Part shown: positions 56,250 through 64,000 of the stretch, piece after piece
Layout: each line of letters begins with the position of its first letter
Numbering within the stretch: the stretch's first letter is position 1
Source: Afipia sp.
GTDB lineage: Bacteria; Pseudomonadota; Alphaproteobacteria; Rhizobiales; Xanthobacteraceae
Assembly: GCA_017308575.1 (NCBI GenBank)
Contig: JAFKEQ010000003.1
Span: forward strand, 372,001-436,000
Direction of reading: 5' to 3'
Length of the DNA: 64,000 nt
Notes under the pieces: model-generated
The model's database searches: none
Told to the model about the DNA's origin: nothing
Seen by the model: only the letters and a program-made list of their open reading frames with translations
Translations under genes and position numbers: made by a program

Positions 56250-57745
56250 CTTCCGACGACTCGCTGCTCGTGCGCCGCACGGCCATCACCGTGGCTGCGC
56301 TGGTGGTGCTGCGCCTGATCGCCGGAGCCGTCACGCCACTGACTTTTGACGAGGCTTATTACTGGACGTGGTCGAAGCATCTCGCCGGCGGCTATTACGA
56401 TCATCCGCCGATGGTGGCGGTGGTGATCCGCCTTGGCACCATGATCGCGGGCCACACCGAAATCGGCGTGCGGCTGGTGTCGATCCTGCTGGCGCTGCCG
56501 GCGACATGGGCGGTGTATCGCACCGCGCGTATCTTTTTTGACGACGCGCGGATTGCGTCCTCCGCCGCGATCCTGCTGAACGCGACGCTGATGGTCTCCG
56601 TCGGAACGATCATCGTTACGCCCGATGCGCCGCTGCTGGTCTCCGCGAGTTTCGTGCTCTATTGCCTCGCGAAGGCCTGGCAGACGGGACGCGGGATCTG
56701 GTGGATCGGCGTCGGCGTCGCGGTGGGGTGCGGTCTGCTGTCGAAATACACCGCCTTCTTCTTTGGCGCGCAGATCCTGCTCTGGCTTCTGATCGTGAAG
56801 GACCTGCGCCGCTGGTTCGCATCGCCATGGCCTTATCTCGGCGGCCTTGTCGCCTTCGCGGTGTTTTCGCCGGTGATCCTCTGGAATGCCGATCATCAGT
56901 GGGTGTCGTTCATCAAGCAGCTCGGACGCGCGCGCGTCGACGGCCTCTCTCTGAAATATCTCGGCGAGCTGTTGCCCGCGCAATTCGCCTTCGCAACGCC
57001 ATCCGTCTTTATTCTTGGCGTGCTGGGTCTTGTCGCGATCGCGCGCCGCAAGGTGGCCGCTGCCGCCGGGCCCGCGCTGATCAGCATCAGCATCTGGACG
57101 CTTTTGCTTTATTTCACCTGGCACTCGCTGCACAGCCGTGTTGAGGCCAACTGGCTCGGGCCGGTTTATCCTGCCTTCGCGATTGCCGCCGCCGTCGCGG
57201 CGTGGGACACGCAATGGAGCGCACGCACGCAGCGTCTTGCCGTTGCCTCGCGCCGCTGGGCGCTGCCGATCGGCGCGGCGCTGTTCGTGGTGCTGGTCGT
57301 GCAGGCCAATACGGGCCTGTTCACCGGCTTTCGCCGTGACGCGACCATGCGCAGCGTCGGCGCCGGCTGGCCGCAGCTCGCGCGCGACATCGAGGCGATC
57401 CGCATCAGGCAGAAGGCGGATTGCGTGCTCACCGGTGACTACGGCACCACGTCCTGGCTGATGTTCTATCTGCCGCAAGGCACCTGCGTGGCGCAGCGCT
57501 GGCAGCATTATCGCTGGACCTTCGCGCCGGAGCCGGACGCCGCGCTGCTGAAGAGCAGGGTGCTTTTTGTCGACAATCCCGGCGCGGAGACTGTCTTCCG
57601 GGGTGTCTATGCCCGCGGCGAAAAGATCGCCGACCTGACGCGCCGGCGCAGCGGTGTCGTGGTCGAGGATTACGAGGTCGATCTGCTGGAAGACGCCAGC
57701 GGCGATCCGCTCGATCGTTCGCCCGCGCCGGAGCTTGCACGATAG
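56246..57745 (+). CDS. GT39/ArnT-like membrane glycosyltransferase
   Basis: A 499-residue membrane protein with about 10-12 helices. It has the PMT/ArnT pattern: TPLTFDEAYYWTWSKHLAGG with the catalytic Asp-Glu, GGYYDHPPMVAVVIRLG, TPDAPLLVSASFVL, and GLLSKYTAFFFGAQ. It transfers a sugar from a polyprenyl phosphate to an acceptor. Start ATG 56246 overlaps the GT2 stop, so the two are coupled and likely form one envelope-modifying pathway. Confidence 0.92.
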   Translation: MTSDDSLLVRRTAITVAALVVLRLIAGAVTPLTFDEAYYWTWSKHLAGGYYDHPPMVAVVIRLGTMIAGHTEIGVRLVSILLALPATWAVYRTARIFFDDARIASSAAILLNATLMVSVGTIIVTPDAPLLVSASFVLYCLAKAWQTGRGIWWIGVGVAVGCGLLSKYTAFFFGAQILLWLLIVKDLRRWFASPWPYLGGLVAFAVFSPVILWNADHQWVSFIKQLGRARVDGLSLKYLGELLPAQFAFATPSVFILGVLGLVAIARRKVAAAAGPALISISIWTLLLYFTWHSLHSRVEANWLGPVYPAFAIAAAVAAWDTQWSARTQRLAVASRRWALPIGAALFVVLVVQANTGLFTGFRRDATMRSVGAGWPQLARDIEAIRIRQKADCVLTGDYGTTSWLMFYLPQGTCVAQRWQHYRWTFAPEPDAALLKSRVLFVDNPGAETVFRGVYARGEKIADLTRRRSGVVVEDYEVDLLEDASGDPLDRSPAPELAR

Positions 57746-57920
57746 ATCCGCTGCATCGCTCGGGTTTGATCGCCATGTCGCGCGAATTGTGACGGCGGCG
57801 TGTGCATGCGCTCATGATTTGATCTTGAAAGCACCACAGGTTGCGGGAAACTTTCGTCGTCTTGTGCGTTTTGCTCCGGTTGCGCGTGAGATATGTGACG
57901 CGAGCCATCGGGAGACGATC

Positions 57921-58274
57921 ATGGCATCGAAAGCTGCCATCCGGTTATTCGCACTGCTGGCCATCGCGATGTCGGGTGAAATGTCGTGGCAAGGTGTCGC
58001 CGTTGCCGAACAGGGGACCGAGCAGGAGCGCGAAGCGTGCACGCCGGATGTGTTCCGGCTGTGCGGACGCTTCATCCCCGACGAACAACGCATCACGACG
58101 TGCCTGCGCAATGCCGGTCCGCGCCTCAGTCCCGCCTGTTACGCGGTGTTCAATCCGCCGCAACAGCAGAATGCGCCGCAGTCGACCACCGGCCGCCTGC
58201 GCGGCGCGCCGCCGCAAGGGCCAACGCCGGTCCCGCCGCAGCCGCCGTCCGATGATGACGACGACGATCAGTAA
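57921..58274 (+). CDS. Exported Cys-rich repeat protein with Pro-rich and poly-Asp tail
   Basis: A 117-residue protein with a signal peptide (ends near VAVAE), one Cys-rich repeat resembling the GLG1/FGFR cysteine-rich unit (EACTPDVFRLCGRFIPDEQR ... TTCLRNAGPRLSPACYAVF), a Gln/Pro-rich stretch and the C-terminus PSDDDDDDQ. GGAG precedes ATG 57921 by seven bases. Small proteins of this type are common in Bradyrhizobiaceae; no function is known. Confidence 0.82.
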   Translation: MASKAAIRLFALLAIAMSGEMSWQGVAVAEQGTEQEREACTPDVFRLCGRFIPDEQRITTCLRNAGPRLSPACYAVFNPPQQQNAPQSTTGRLRGAPPQGPTPVPPQPPSDDDDDDQ

Positions 58275-58860
58275 AACAGGCCGCGCTCATCTCTCGCCGA
58301 TTCAATTGTCAAACAGCCACGCGCCATCGCCCCTGTTGTTATGACGGCGCGGGGGCGCCCGAATCTCTTTCTTCGCTTCGCCCTGACATGAGGGCGCGCG
58401 GAACGCCGGATGCGCAAGCGCATCCGCAGCCTCGTGTGCAAAAGTAAAAAAGCACACGAGCGTAGTCGCCACGGTCACGCCGTTTGCATCCGGCGTTCCG
58501 CACGCGGTGGGTGGAACGGCTTGCTGCGCGATCATCCCCGGTGTCCGATGCTGGGTGCACCACCGTTACGCGGACTTACGGATTTTGCCGCCGCCCTTGT
58601 GAGGCGACAACATCATCCAGCCGTCCATGGCGCGGGCCGCCGCGCCGGGATCACACGCCTTGGGCCGTCCGCATGCGGCGTGGTCGTCAACGTGACAGGA
58701 CAAAAACGGCGCGGCCTCTTTAAGAGACGCGCGCCCGATCATCCTGCCGCGTTCGAACACCGCGCGCGGCCACCGCATCCCGCCCCGCGTCTCGTGACGA
58801 TCGCGAAACGCCCCTCATCAACGGGGCGGGGTGGATAGGAATATAATCTAGTATTGGCTT
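58275..58860. other. Gene-free GC-rich region with dispersed-repeat character
   Basis: Short open frames here lack ribosome sites and family matches. The stretch holds a nested palindrome (58398-58501), the small hairpin CGCCCC-TCATCAA-CGGGGCG (58812-58831) and sequence I recall as common between Bradyrhizobiaceae genes. I see no tRNA or protein gene. It borders the low-GC ParA-HEPN islet. Confidence 0.6.
58398..58501. repeat. Nested palindromic structure (16-bp outer stem with inner hairpins)
   Basis: Outer arms GCGGAACGCCGGATGC (58398-58413) and GCATCCGGCGTTCCGC (58486-58501) are perfectly complementary. Inside are GGATGCGC-AA-GCGCATCC (58408-58425), which competes with the outer stem, and CTCGTGTGC / GCACACGAG (58431-58439, 58452-58460) with an A-rich 12-base loop. 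The fold suggests a structured RNA or mobile palindrome. Confidence 0.8.
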
Positions 58861-58890
58861 TTGTCAAGATGGTTGGAATGATCTTATCTG
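58861..58890 (+). promoter_or_regulatory. Predicted promoter of the parA-HEPN unit (TTGTCA-N18-TATCTG)
   Basis: TTGTCA (58861-58866) and TATCTG (58885-58890) with 18-bp spacing in an AT-rich stretch, about 80 bp before the ParA ATG. Sequence match only. Confidence 0.35.
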
Positions 58891-58972
58891 CGAACGCGAT
58901 TTTGAAGTTGGGCGTTTGCTATTTTAACAGGTCAATCCGTTACTACGAAATTAGGAATTGGGAAAATCCCGT

Positions 58973-60037
58973 ATGAAGCAAATTGCGATGTTCAACCACA
59001 AGGGTGGTGTTGCAAAGACGACAATGGTTTTTCACTTGGCGTGGATGCTTGCGATTAAGGGAAAGCGTGTGATGGTTGTGGATTGCGATCCGCAATGCAA
59101 TCTCACAGGCGCCTTCCTTGGCGAAATTGAATCGGAGGAATATCCATTCGAAAGTACTAATCCTCAAAAGCCGCGCAATATTCGCGATGCAGTAAGACCA
59201 GCTTTTGAATCTCGTCCGTATATAATCGAGCCCTCAGAGATTCTAGAATCCAATAAGCGACCCGGGCTATATTTGTTGCCGGGACATGTCGGGCTTTCGG
59301 AATACGAAGGTCAACTGGCAGTTGCGCACGAGTTGAGTAACACTTTATCAGCTTTTCAAAATATTCCCGGTGCGTTGCATCACGCAATTCGTGTTACCGC
59401 CGAACGCAATTCCATTGATTATGCGTTGATAGATATGAGCCCAAGCTTAGGCGCTATAAATCAAAATCTGTTCATGACAAGCCACGGCTTTCTAATTCCA
59501 ATGGCGCCAGATCTTTTTTCGTCCATGGCATTAAAGTCGCTTGCGCGCACACTTCCGAGGTGGGCCGAGTGGGGGAAAAAAGCATCTAGTAATACGCTGC
59601 TCCGATCCGCGGATTATCCGTTCCCAGAAGTCACGCCAAAATTTCTGGGATCGTCGGTGCAAAATTTTCGCAAACGTTCTCGGGGTGGCGAAGAAGCTAA
59701 GCCTACACAGGCCTTTCAAAAGTGGTTTGATAAGTTGGCAGAGGCGCGTTCAACGGATCTTCTCACGGCGTTGGAAGTGGCTGAAATGCTTTTGCCAAAA
59801 AAAATCTATCAGGATGCAGATGCGCCGCCAGATGAGTTCTTGATGGAGATTGGTTCTCTGGATGGATTGATCGCTACAGCGCAAGAACTGGCGAAGCCGG
59901 TATTTGCCATCGATATATCCCAAGACACTTCCTACAAAGGGGTTATTGCTGAAAATTACCAAGCGAAAATAGACGACGTGCGAAGTCGTTTCGATGAAGG
60001 GGCCGAGAAGATCATCAAACTTACATCGGCGCTGTGA
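58973..60037 (+). CDS. ParA-family (deviant Walker A) ATPase of a ParA-HEPN module
   Basis: A 354-residue P-loop ATPase: deviant Walker A HKGGVAKTTMVFHLAW (KGGxxKTT, residues 10-17), DCDPQCNLTG (37-46) and Walker B ALIDMSPSLGAINQN (151-165). It is longer than partitioning ParA (about 210-260 aa), with an extra C-terminal region (residues 190-354). No ParB gene follows; instead a HEPN protein overlaps it by four bases. Base composition is clearly lower in GC than its neighbours, suggesting transfer. ATG 58973 is used; TTG 58958 is an alternative. A role in partitioning is unlikely; regulation of the HEPN toxin or invader sensing is an inference. Confidence 0.88.
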   Translation: MKQIAMFNHKGGVAKTTMVFHLAWMLAIKGKRVMVVDCDPQCNLTGAFLGEIESEEYPFESTNPQKPRNIRDAVRPAFESRPYIIEPSEILESNKRPGLYLLPGHVGLSEYEGQLAVAHELSNTLSAFQNIPGALHHAIRVTAERNSIDYALIDMSPSLGAINQNLFMTSHGFLIPMAPDLFSSMALKSLARTLPRWAEWGKKASSNTLLRSADYPFPEVTPKFLGSSVQNFRKRSRGGEEAKPTQAFQKWFDKLAEARSTDLLTALEVAEMLLPKKIYQDADAPPDEFLMEIGSLDGLIATAQELAKPVFAIDISQDTSYKGVIAENYQAKIDDVRSRFDEGAEKIIKLTSAL

Positions 60038-60705
60038 CTATGGAACGTTTTTCCGATGCGATCGCCACATTCGAGCATGCGATGGAGCGTGCTCGACAGA
60101 TGGTGCGTTTATATGATGCGTTAGTGGCCTTGCGGCCCCGCGAGCCAGCCAATGACGATGCGCTCCGTTCAGCTTATTTTCAGACAGTAAGTTCGTTTGA
60201 TTTCTTTGCTCATGAACTCGCGGCTGTTGAAGCCATGCATCGTTTTCAAAACGCCATTTTGACGCGTAACATTACTCTTCCAATGGAAATTATCACTGTA
60301 CAGAATCTGGAAGAGAGGACTAACGCTGCCGATGCGTATATCAGGCAGGCCAACTCGTTTAGAGCTTTCGTTGATCCTTCAAAACTCGCAGAGGTTTTAT
60401 CATGTTATTGCTGTGACCCATGGCTAAAACTATCGGGTTTGATAAATGAGAACAAAGATGAAGCAGTGCTCCGTTCGCCGGAGGCCATCAAAGGACAGCT
60501 AAAAAGCATTTGGAGAAGGCGAAATCAAATAGCTCATTCTGCTGATGTGAATCCAGCGCTCGCCGGTATCGAGCTTTGGCCCATAAATAAGGAAGATGCA
60601 GAGATTACGATTACGTTTATTGAAGAGTTGGGGCGCCATTTGCCCACGGTTATTTCACAAACGTTGGAAGATGTTCAGCCACACGGAAATGTTTCAAATA
60701 AATAG
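60034..60705 (+). CDS. HEPN-domain protein (RiboL-PSP/MAE_28990-like), candidate RNase toxin
   Basis: A 223-residue, mostly helical protein. Near residue 160 it has WRRRNQIAHSAD, the RxxxxH HEPN active-site motif with R163, N164 and H168, as in RiboL-PSP or MAE-type HEPN domains; an upstream helix carries FDFFAHELAAVEAMHRF. HEPN proteins are often RNA-cutting toxins in defence systems. GTG 60034 overlaps the ParA stop (GTGA); ATG 60040 is also in frame. Low GC like parA. Family assignment rests on the motif and helix layout, so the activity is inferred. Confidence 0.75.
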   Translation: MTMERFSDAIATFEHAMERARQMVRLYDALVALRPREPANDDALRSAYFQTVSSFDFFAHELAAVEAMHRFQNAILTRNITLPMEIITVQNLEERTNAADAYIRQANSFRAFVDPSKLAEVLSCYCCDPWLKLSGLINENKDEAVLRSPEAIKGQLKSIWRRRNQIAHSADVNPALAGIELWPINKEDAEITITFIEELGRHLPTVISQTLEDVQPHGNVSNK

Positions 60706-60709
60706 AAAC

Positions 60710-60742
60710 CTCGGCATCGCTGCCTGGGTTTTTGTTTTTTCG
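60710..60742 (+). terminator. Probable terminator of the parA-HEPN unit
   Basis: AAACC-T-CGGCA / TGCC-T-GGGTTT imperfect hairpin followed by TTTGTTTTTT, directly after the HEPN stop. Confidence 0.55.
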
Positions 60743-60789
60743 CATATCTTACGCGGACATGACTCCCGTATGATCCCTCAAAAGATGGA

Positions 60790-60814
60790 TTGCCGGGTCA
60801 AGCCCGGCAATGAC
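60790..60814. repeat. Dispersed palindromic element, family A (short copy)
   Basis: TTGCCGGG-TCAAG-CCCGGCAA, an 8-bp perfect stem followed by TGAC, related to the longer copies at 2795-2884 and 62543-62631. It abuts the groEL terminator. Confidence 0.65.
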
Positions 60815-60822
60815 GACAGAAA

Positions 60823-60848
60823 AAAGGCCCGGATTACTCCGGGCCTTT
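60823..60848 (-). terminator. Rho-independent terminator of groEL
   Basis: A perfect 10-bp stem (AAAGGCCCGG / CCGGGCCTTT) with a six-base loop, followed on the minus strand by a T run, 24 bp after the groEL stop. Confidence 0.92.
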
Positions 60849-60872
60849 CGTGTTTCTGCGGTGTGGCTCGGA

Positions 60873-62525
<1,653 letters not shown>

Positions 62526-62542
62526 TCAAATGATTTAGCTGT

Positions 62543-62631
62543 TGTCATCACCGGGCTTGTCCCGGTGATCCCGACGGGCGAGGCACAGTGCCCTGCTTAT
62601 CGAGATGGCCGGACTAAATCCGGCCATGACA
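62543..62631. repeat. Dispersed palindromic element, family A, between groES and groEL
   Basis: TGTCATCACCGGGCTTGTCC at one end and GGCCGGACTAAATCCGGCC-ATGACA at the other, about 89 bp, similar in design to 2795-2884. It occupies most of the groES-groEL gap within the operon. Confidence 0.8.
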
Positions 62632-62647
62632 GACGAGGGGTTCGCGC

Positions 62648-62962
62648 TTAAGCGGCCTTCTTCTTGGCGCCGGTGTCGGTGATGACACCCATGATGTCGC
62701 TTTCCTTCATGATCAGCACGTCCTGGCCGTCGATCTTGACCTCGGTGCCGGACCACTTGCCGAACAGGACCACGTCGCCGACCTTGAGGTCGATCGGGAT
62801 CAGCTTGCCGGCTTCGTCACGGCCGCCCGGGCCGACCGACAGGATTTCGCCCTGCGAGGGCTTTTCCTTGGCGCTGTCCGGAATGATGATACCGCCTTTG
62901 GTCTTCTCTTCGGCGTCGATGCGCTTGACCACGACGCGGTCGTGAAGCGGACGGAATTTCAT
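62648..62962 (-). CDS. groES: 10 kDa co-chaperonin GroES
   Basis: A 104-residue co-chaperonin with [19 protein letters not shown], the mobile loop [16 protein letters not shown] and the roof and C-terminal parts [19 protein letters not shown] and [18 protein letters not shown] precedes ATG 62962 by a good distance. First gene of groESL; upstream are a CIRCE-like palindrome and a heat-shock-like promoter. Confidence 0.97.
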   Translation of the reverse strand: MKFRPLHDRVVVKRIDAEEKTKGGIIIPDSAKEKPSQGEILSVGPGGRDEAGKLIPIDLKVGDVVLFGKWSGTEVKIDGQDVLIMKESDIMGVITDTGAKKKAA

Positions 62963-63045
62963 GCAGTCCTCCTAAGATATTGGAATTGTTGTCTGTCTTG
63001 AATTGGCAGTCAGCCTCGTGGAGTGCCACGAGTGACTTGGGCGGG

Positions 63046-63074
63046 AGATAATCGGACCCGGCGAAACCGGCAAG
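63046..63074 (-). promoter_or_regulatory. Possible RpoH-type promoter of groESL
   Basis: On the minus strand CTTG (63071-63074) and ATTATCT (63046-63052) with 18-bp spacing, close to the alphaproteobacterial sigma-32 pattern CTTG-N17/18-CYTATNT. About 85 bp before the groES start. Motif match only. Confidence 0.4.
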
Positions 63075-63091
63075 GGGCCTTAGCAAATTTT

Positions 63092-63118
63092 CTGGCACTC
63101 TCAAATGGTGGCTGCCAA
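63092..63118 (-). promoter_or_regulatory. Degenerate CIRCE-like element upstream of groESL
   Basis: On the minus strand TTGGCAGCC-N9-GAGTGCCAG, with the 9-9-9 layout of the HrcA operator (TTAGCACTC-N9-GAGTGCTAA) and matches at 6/9 and 7/9 positions. The TTGGCA/TGCCAG arms partly pair. It lies just upstream of the predicted promoter. Confidence 0.45.
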
Positions 63119-63169
63119 AAATTCCGTCTCATCATTAACTGCCACACGGGGCGGAGCGCCTCTTTCATT

Positions 63170-63184
63170 TTAGAATTATTCTAA
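63170..63184 (+). promoter_or_regulatory. Irr-binding iron control element (ICE)
   Basis: TTAGAATTATTCTAA is a perfect palindrome; with one flanking base each side it matches TTTAGAA-N3-TTCTAAA at 13 of 14 positions. It lies 38 bp before the VIT-family ATG, where Irr boxes of alphaproteobacterial iron genes sit. Confidence 0.8.
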
Positions 63185-63221
63185 GTATAGCTCGGCGGAT
63201 CATCCCGCTGGAGATTTTCCC

Positions 63222-63917
63222 ATGCCCGCCACGCCTCATGTCGAACGTCACTTCCTCGGATCGGAAACCGTTCGCGATGTTGTGATCGGCATGGCCGACG
63301 GTCTGACGGTTCCATTCGCGCTGGCGGCGGGCTTGTCCGCCGCGGTTACGTCCACGCAGATCATCGTGACCGCGGGTCTTGCGGAGATTGCGGCGGGAGC
63401 GATCGCCATGGGTCTTGGCGGCTATCTCGCCGCGCGGACCGATCAGGAGCATTACGACTCCGAGGAGCGGCGTGAACTCTGGGAAGTGGACAATATGCGC
63501 GCGGCGGAAGTCGGGGAGATCCGGGAGATCTTCACCGGCTACGGCCTCGAAGGGCCTGCGCTGGAATCGGTGGTCGCGGCCGTATCAGCGGACAAGAAGC
63601 GCTGGGTGGATTTCATGATGCGCTTCGAACTGGGGCTGGAGAAGCCCGATCCGAAGCGCGCACCGATCAGCGCAGCGACGATCGCGGTGTCGTATCTCGT
63701 CGGTGGTCTCATTCCGCTGTTGCCTTACATGCTCTCCGGCGAACTGCGCACGGCGCTGATGTATTCAGTGGTCTGCACGGGTCTGGCGCTTGTTGTCTTC
63801 GGTGCGGTGAAAGGGCGACTCACCGGCATCAGCATGCTGAAATCCGCATTCCAGACCGCGGCGGTGGGCGGCCTTGCCGCGAGCGCGGCGTTTTATCTGG
63901 CGCATTTGTTCGGATGA
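63222..63917 (+). CDS. VIT/CCC1-family iron or manganese transporter
   Basis: A 231-residue membrane protein with about five helices: RDVVIGMADGLTVPFALAAG and AEIAAGAIAMGLGGYLAAR near the N-terminus, an EERRELWEVDN-type charged metal-binding loop (residues 80-110), and three C-terminal helices. VIT1/CCC1 proteins export or store Fe2+/Mn2+. Unlike MbfA it lacks a ferritin-like domain. GGAG precedes ATG 63222, and an Irr (ICE) box lies upstream, so iron control is likely. Confidence 0.92.
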   Translation: MPATPHVERHFLGSETVRDVVIGMADGLTVPFALAAGLSAAVTSTQIIVTAGLAEIAAGAIAMGLGGYLAARTDQEHYDSEERRELWEVDNMRAAEVGEIREIFTGYGLEGPALESVVAAVSADKKRWVDFMMRFELGLEKPDPKRAPISAATIAVSYLVGGLIPLLPYMLSGELRTALMYSVVCTGLALVVFGAVKGRLTGISMLKSAFQTAAVGGLAASAAFYLAHLFG

Positions 63918-64000
63918 TCGCGGCCTGTCAGCACCGTGCCGGCGCTGCTGCTAGTGCCCTGATAATTAACAGTTTATTCAATCTTTCGGCTTGAGATCGC

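Noticed and set aside
58410..58838. Short open frames in the gene-free region
   Set aside because: Several frames overlap on both strands, none has a ribosome site or recognisable domain, and the sequence is palindrome-rich.
58973..60037. ParA gene as part of a plasmid or chromosome partition locus
   Set aside because: No ParB or centromere-like repeats follow and the protein is longer than partition ParA; the overlapping partner has a HEPN motif.

Overview
The window reads as a chromosomal segment of a high-GC alphaproteobacterium of the Nitrobacteraceae/Bradyrhizobiaceae group (Bradyrhizobium, Rhodopseudomonas, Afipia, Oligotropha or Nitrobacter type). The grounds are protein character (PurS/PurQ/PurL small-type purine genes, ATPase inhibitor zeta subunit, BcsS, the split XdhC pair and the MoeA-MocA fusion of CO-dehydrogenase-type clusters), an Irr-type iron box, and dispersed palindromes that I associate from memory with this family. 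The genus is not resolved. I found no tRNA, rRNA, CRISPR array or complete insertion sequence. About 60 genes are called.

Layout. 1-2751: a partial EmrA-type membrane fusion protein, a TrmJ-like RNA methyltransferase fused to a DUF559 nuclease-like domain, and a periplasmic GlcG/HbpS protein. 2943-14771: a purine/Fe-S block: ATPase zeta subunit, purC-purS-purQ, a soluble globin-coupled chemoreceptor, a hotdog thioesterase, purL, DUF427, bolA, then ltrA and the ergothioneine genes egtD/egtB, then grxD. 14996-22394: threonine aldolase, a beta-lactamase-fold esterase, a 1346-residue autotransporter and an orphan LuxR regulator, with a 20-bp lux-box-like palindrome between luxR and the autotransporter. 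22537-30822: rpsD, cupin, murI, cytochrome b561, rpe-purB-MOSC, an EF-hand protein, a P1 peptidase and ccdA.

30944-36492 is a branched-chain amino acid ABC operon (livH-M-G-F, a small membrane protein, then the binding protein). 36744-40156 holds a tiny Asn/Gln/Pro/Gly-rich protein, a membrane protein whose ribosome site lies in a hairpin, and pcaB-pcaD-pcaC of the beta-ketoadipate pathway. 40322-47086 is a CO-dehydrogenase-type molybdenum hydroxylase cluster (coxG, coxS, coxM, coxD, coxE, split xdhC, MoeA-MocA fusion) that lacks the catalytic coxL. 47177-51232 has a DUF4189 protein and a TetR-HlyD-ABC export operon with a perfect operator in the tetR promoter. 51242-58274 carries an MFS transporter, BcsS, a DUF72-DUF488 pair, two translationally coupled polyprenyl-type glycosyltransferases and a Cys-rich secreted protein.

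58275-60742 is the most foreign-looking stretch: a 700-bp gene-free zone with a nested palindrome, followed by a lower-GC two-gene unit (ParA-type ATPase plus an RxxxxH HEPN protein, 4-bp overlap), which looks like an uncharacterised defence or toxin-type module. The window ends with groES-groEL (a palindromic repeat between them, a degenerate CIRCE-like site upstream) and a VIT/CCC1 iron/manganese transporter preceded by a near-consensus Irr (ICE) box.

The strongest candidates for follow-up are the lux-box/LuxR/autotransporter unit, the ParA-HEPN islet, the TrmJ-DUF559 fusion with an altered active-site motif, and the coxL-less cox cluster.
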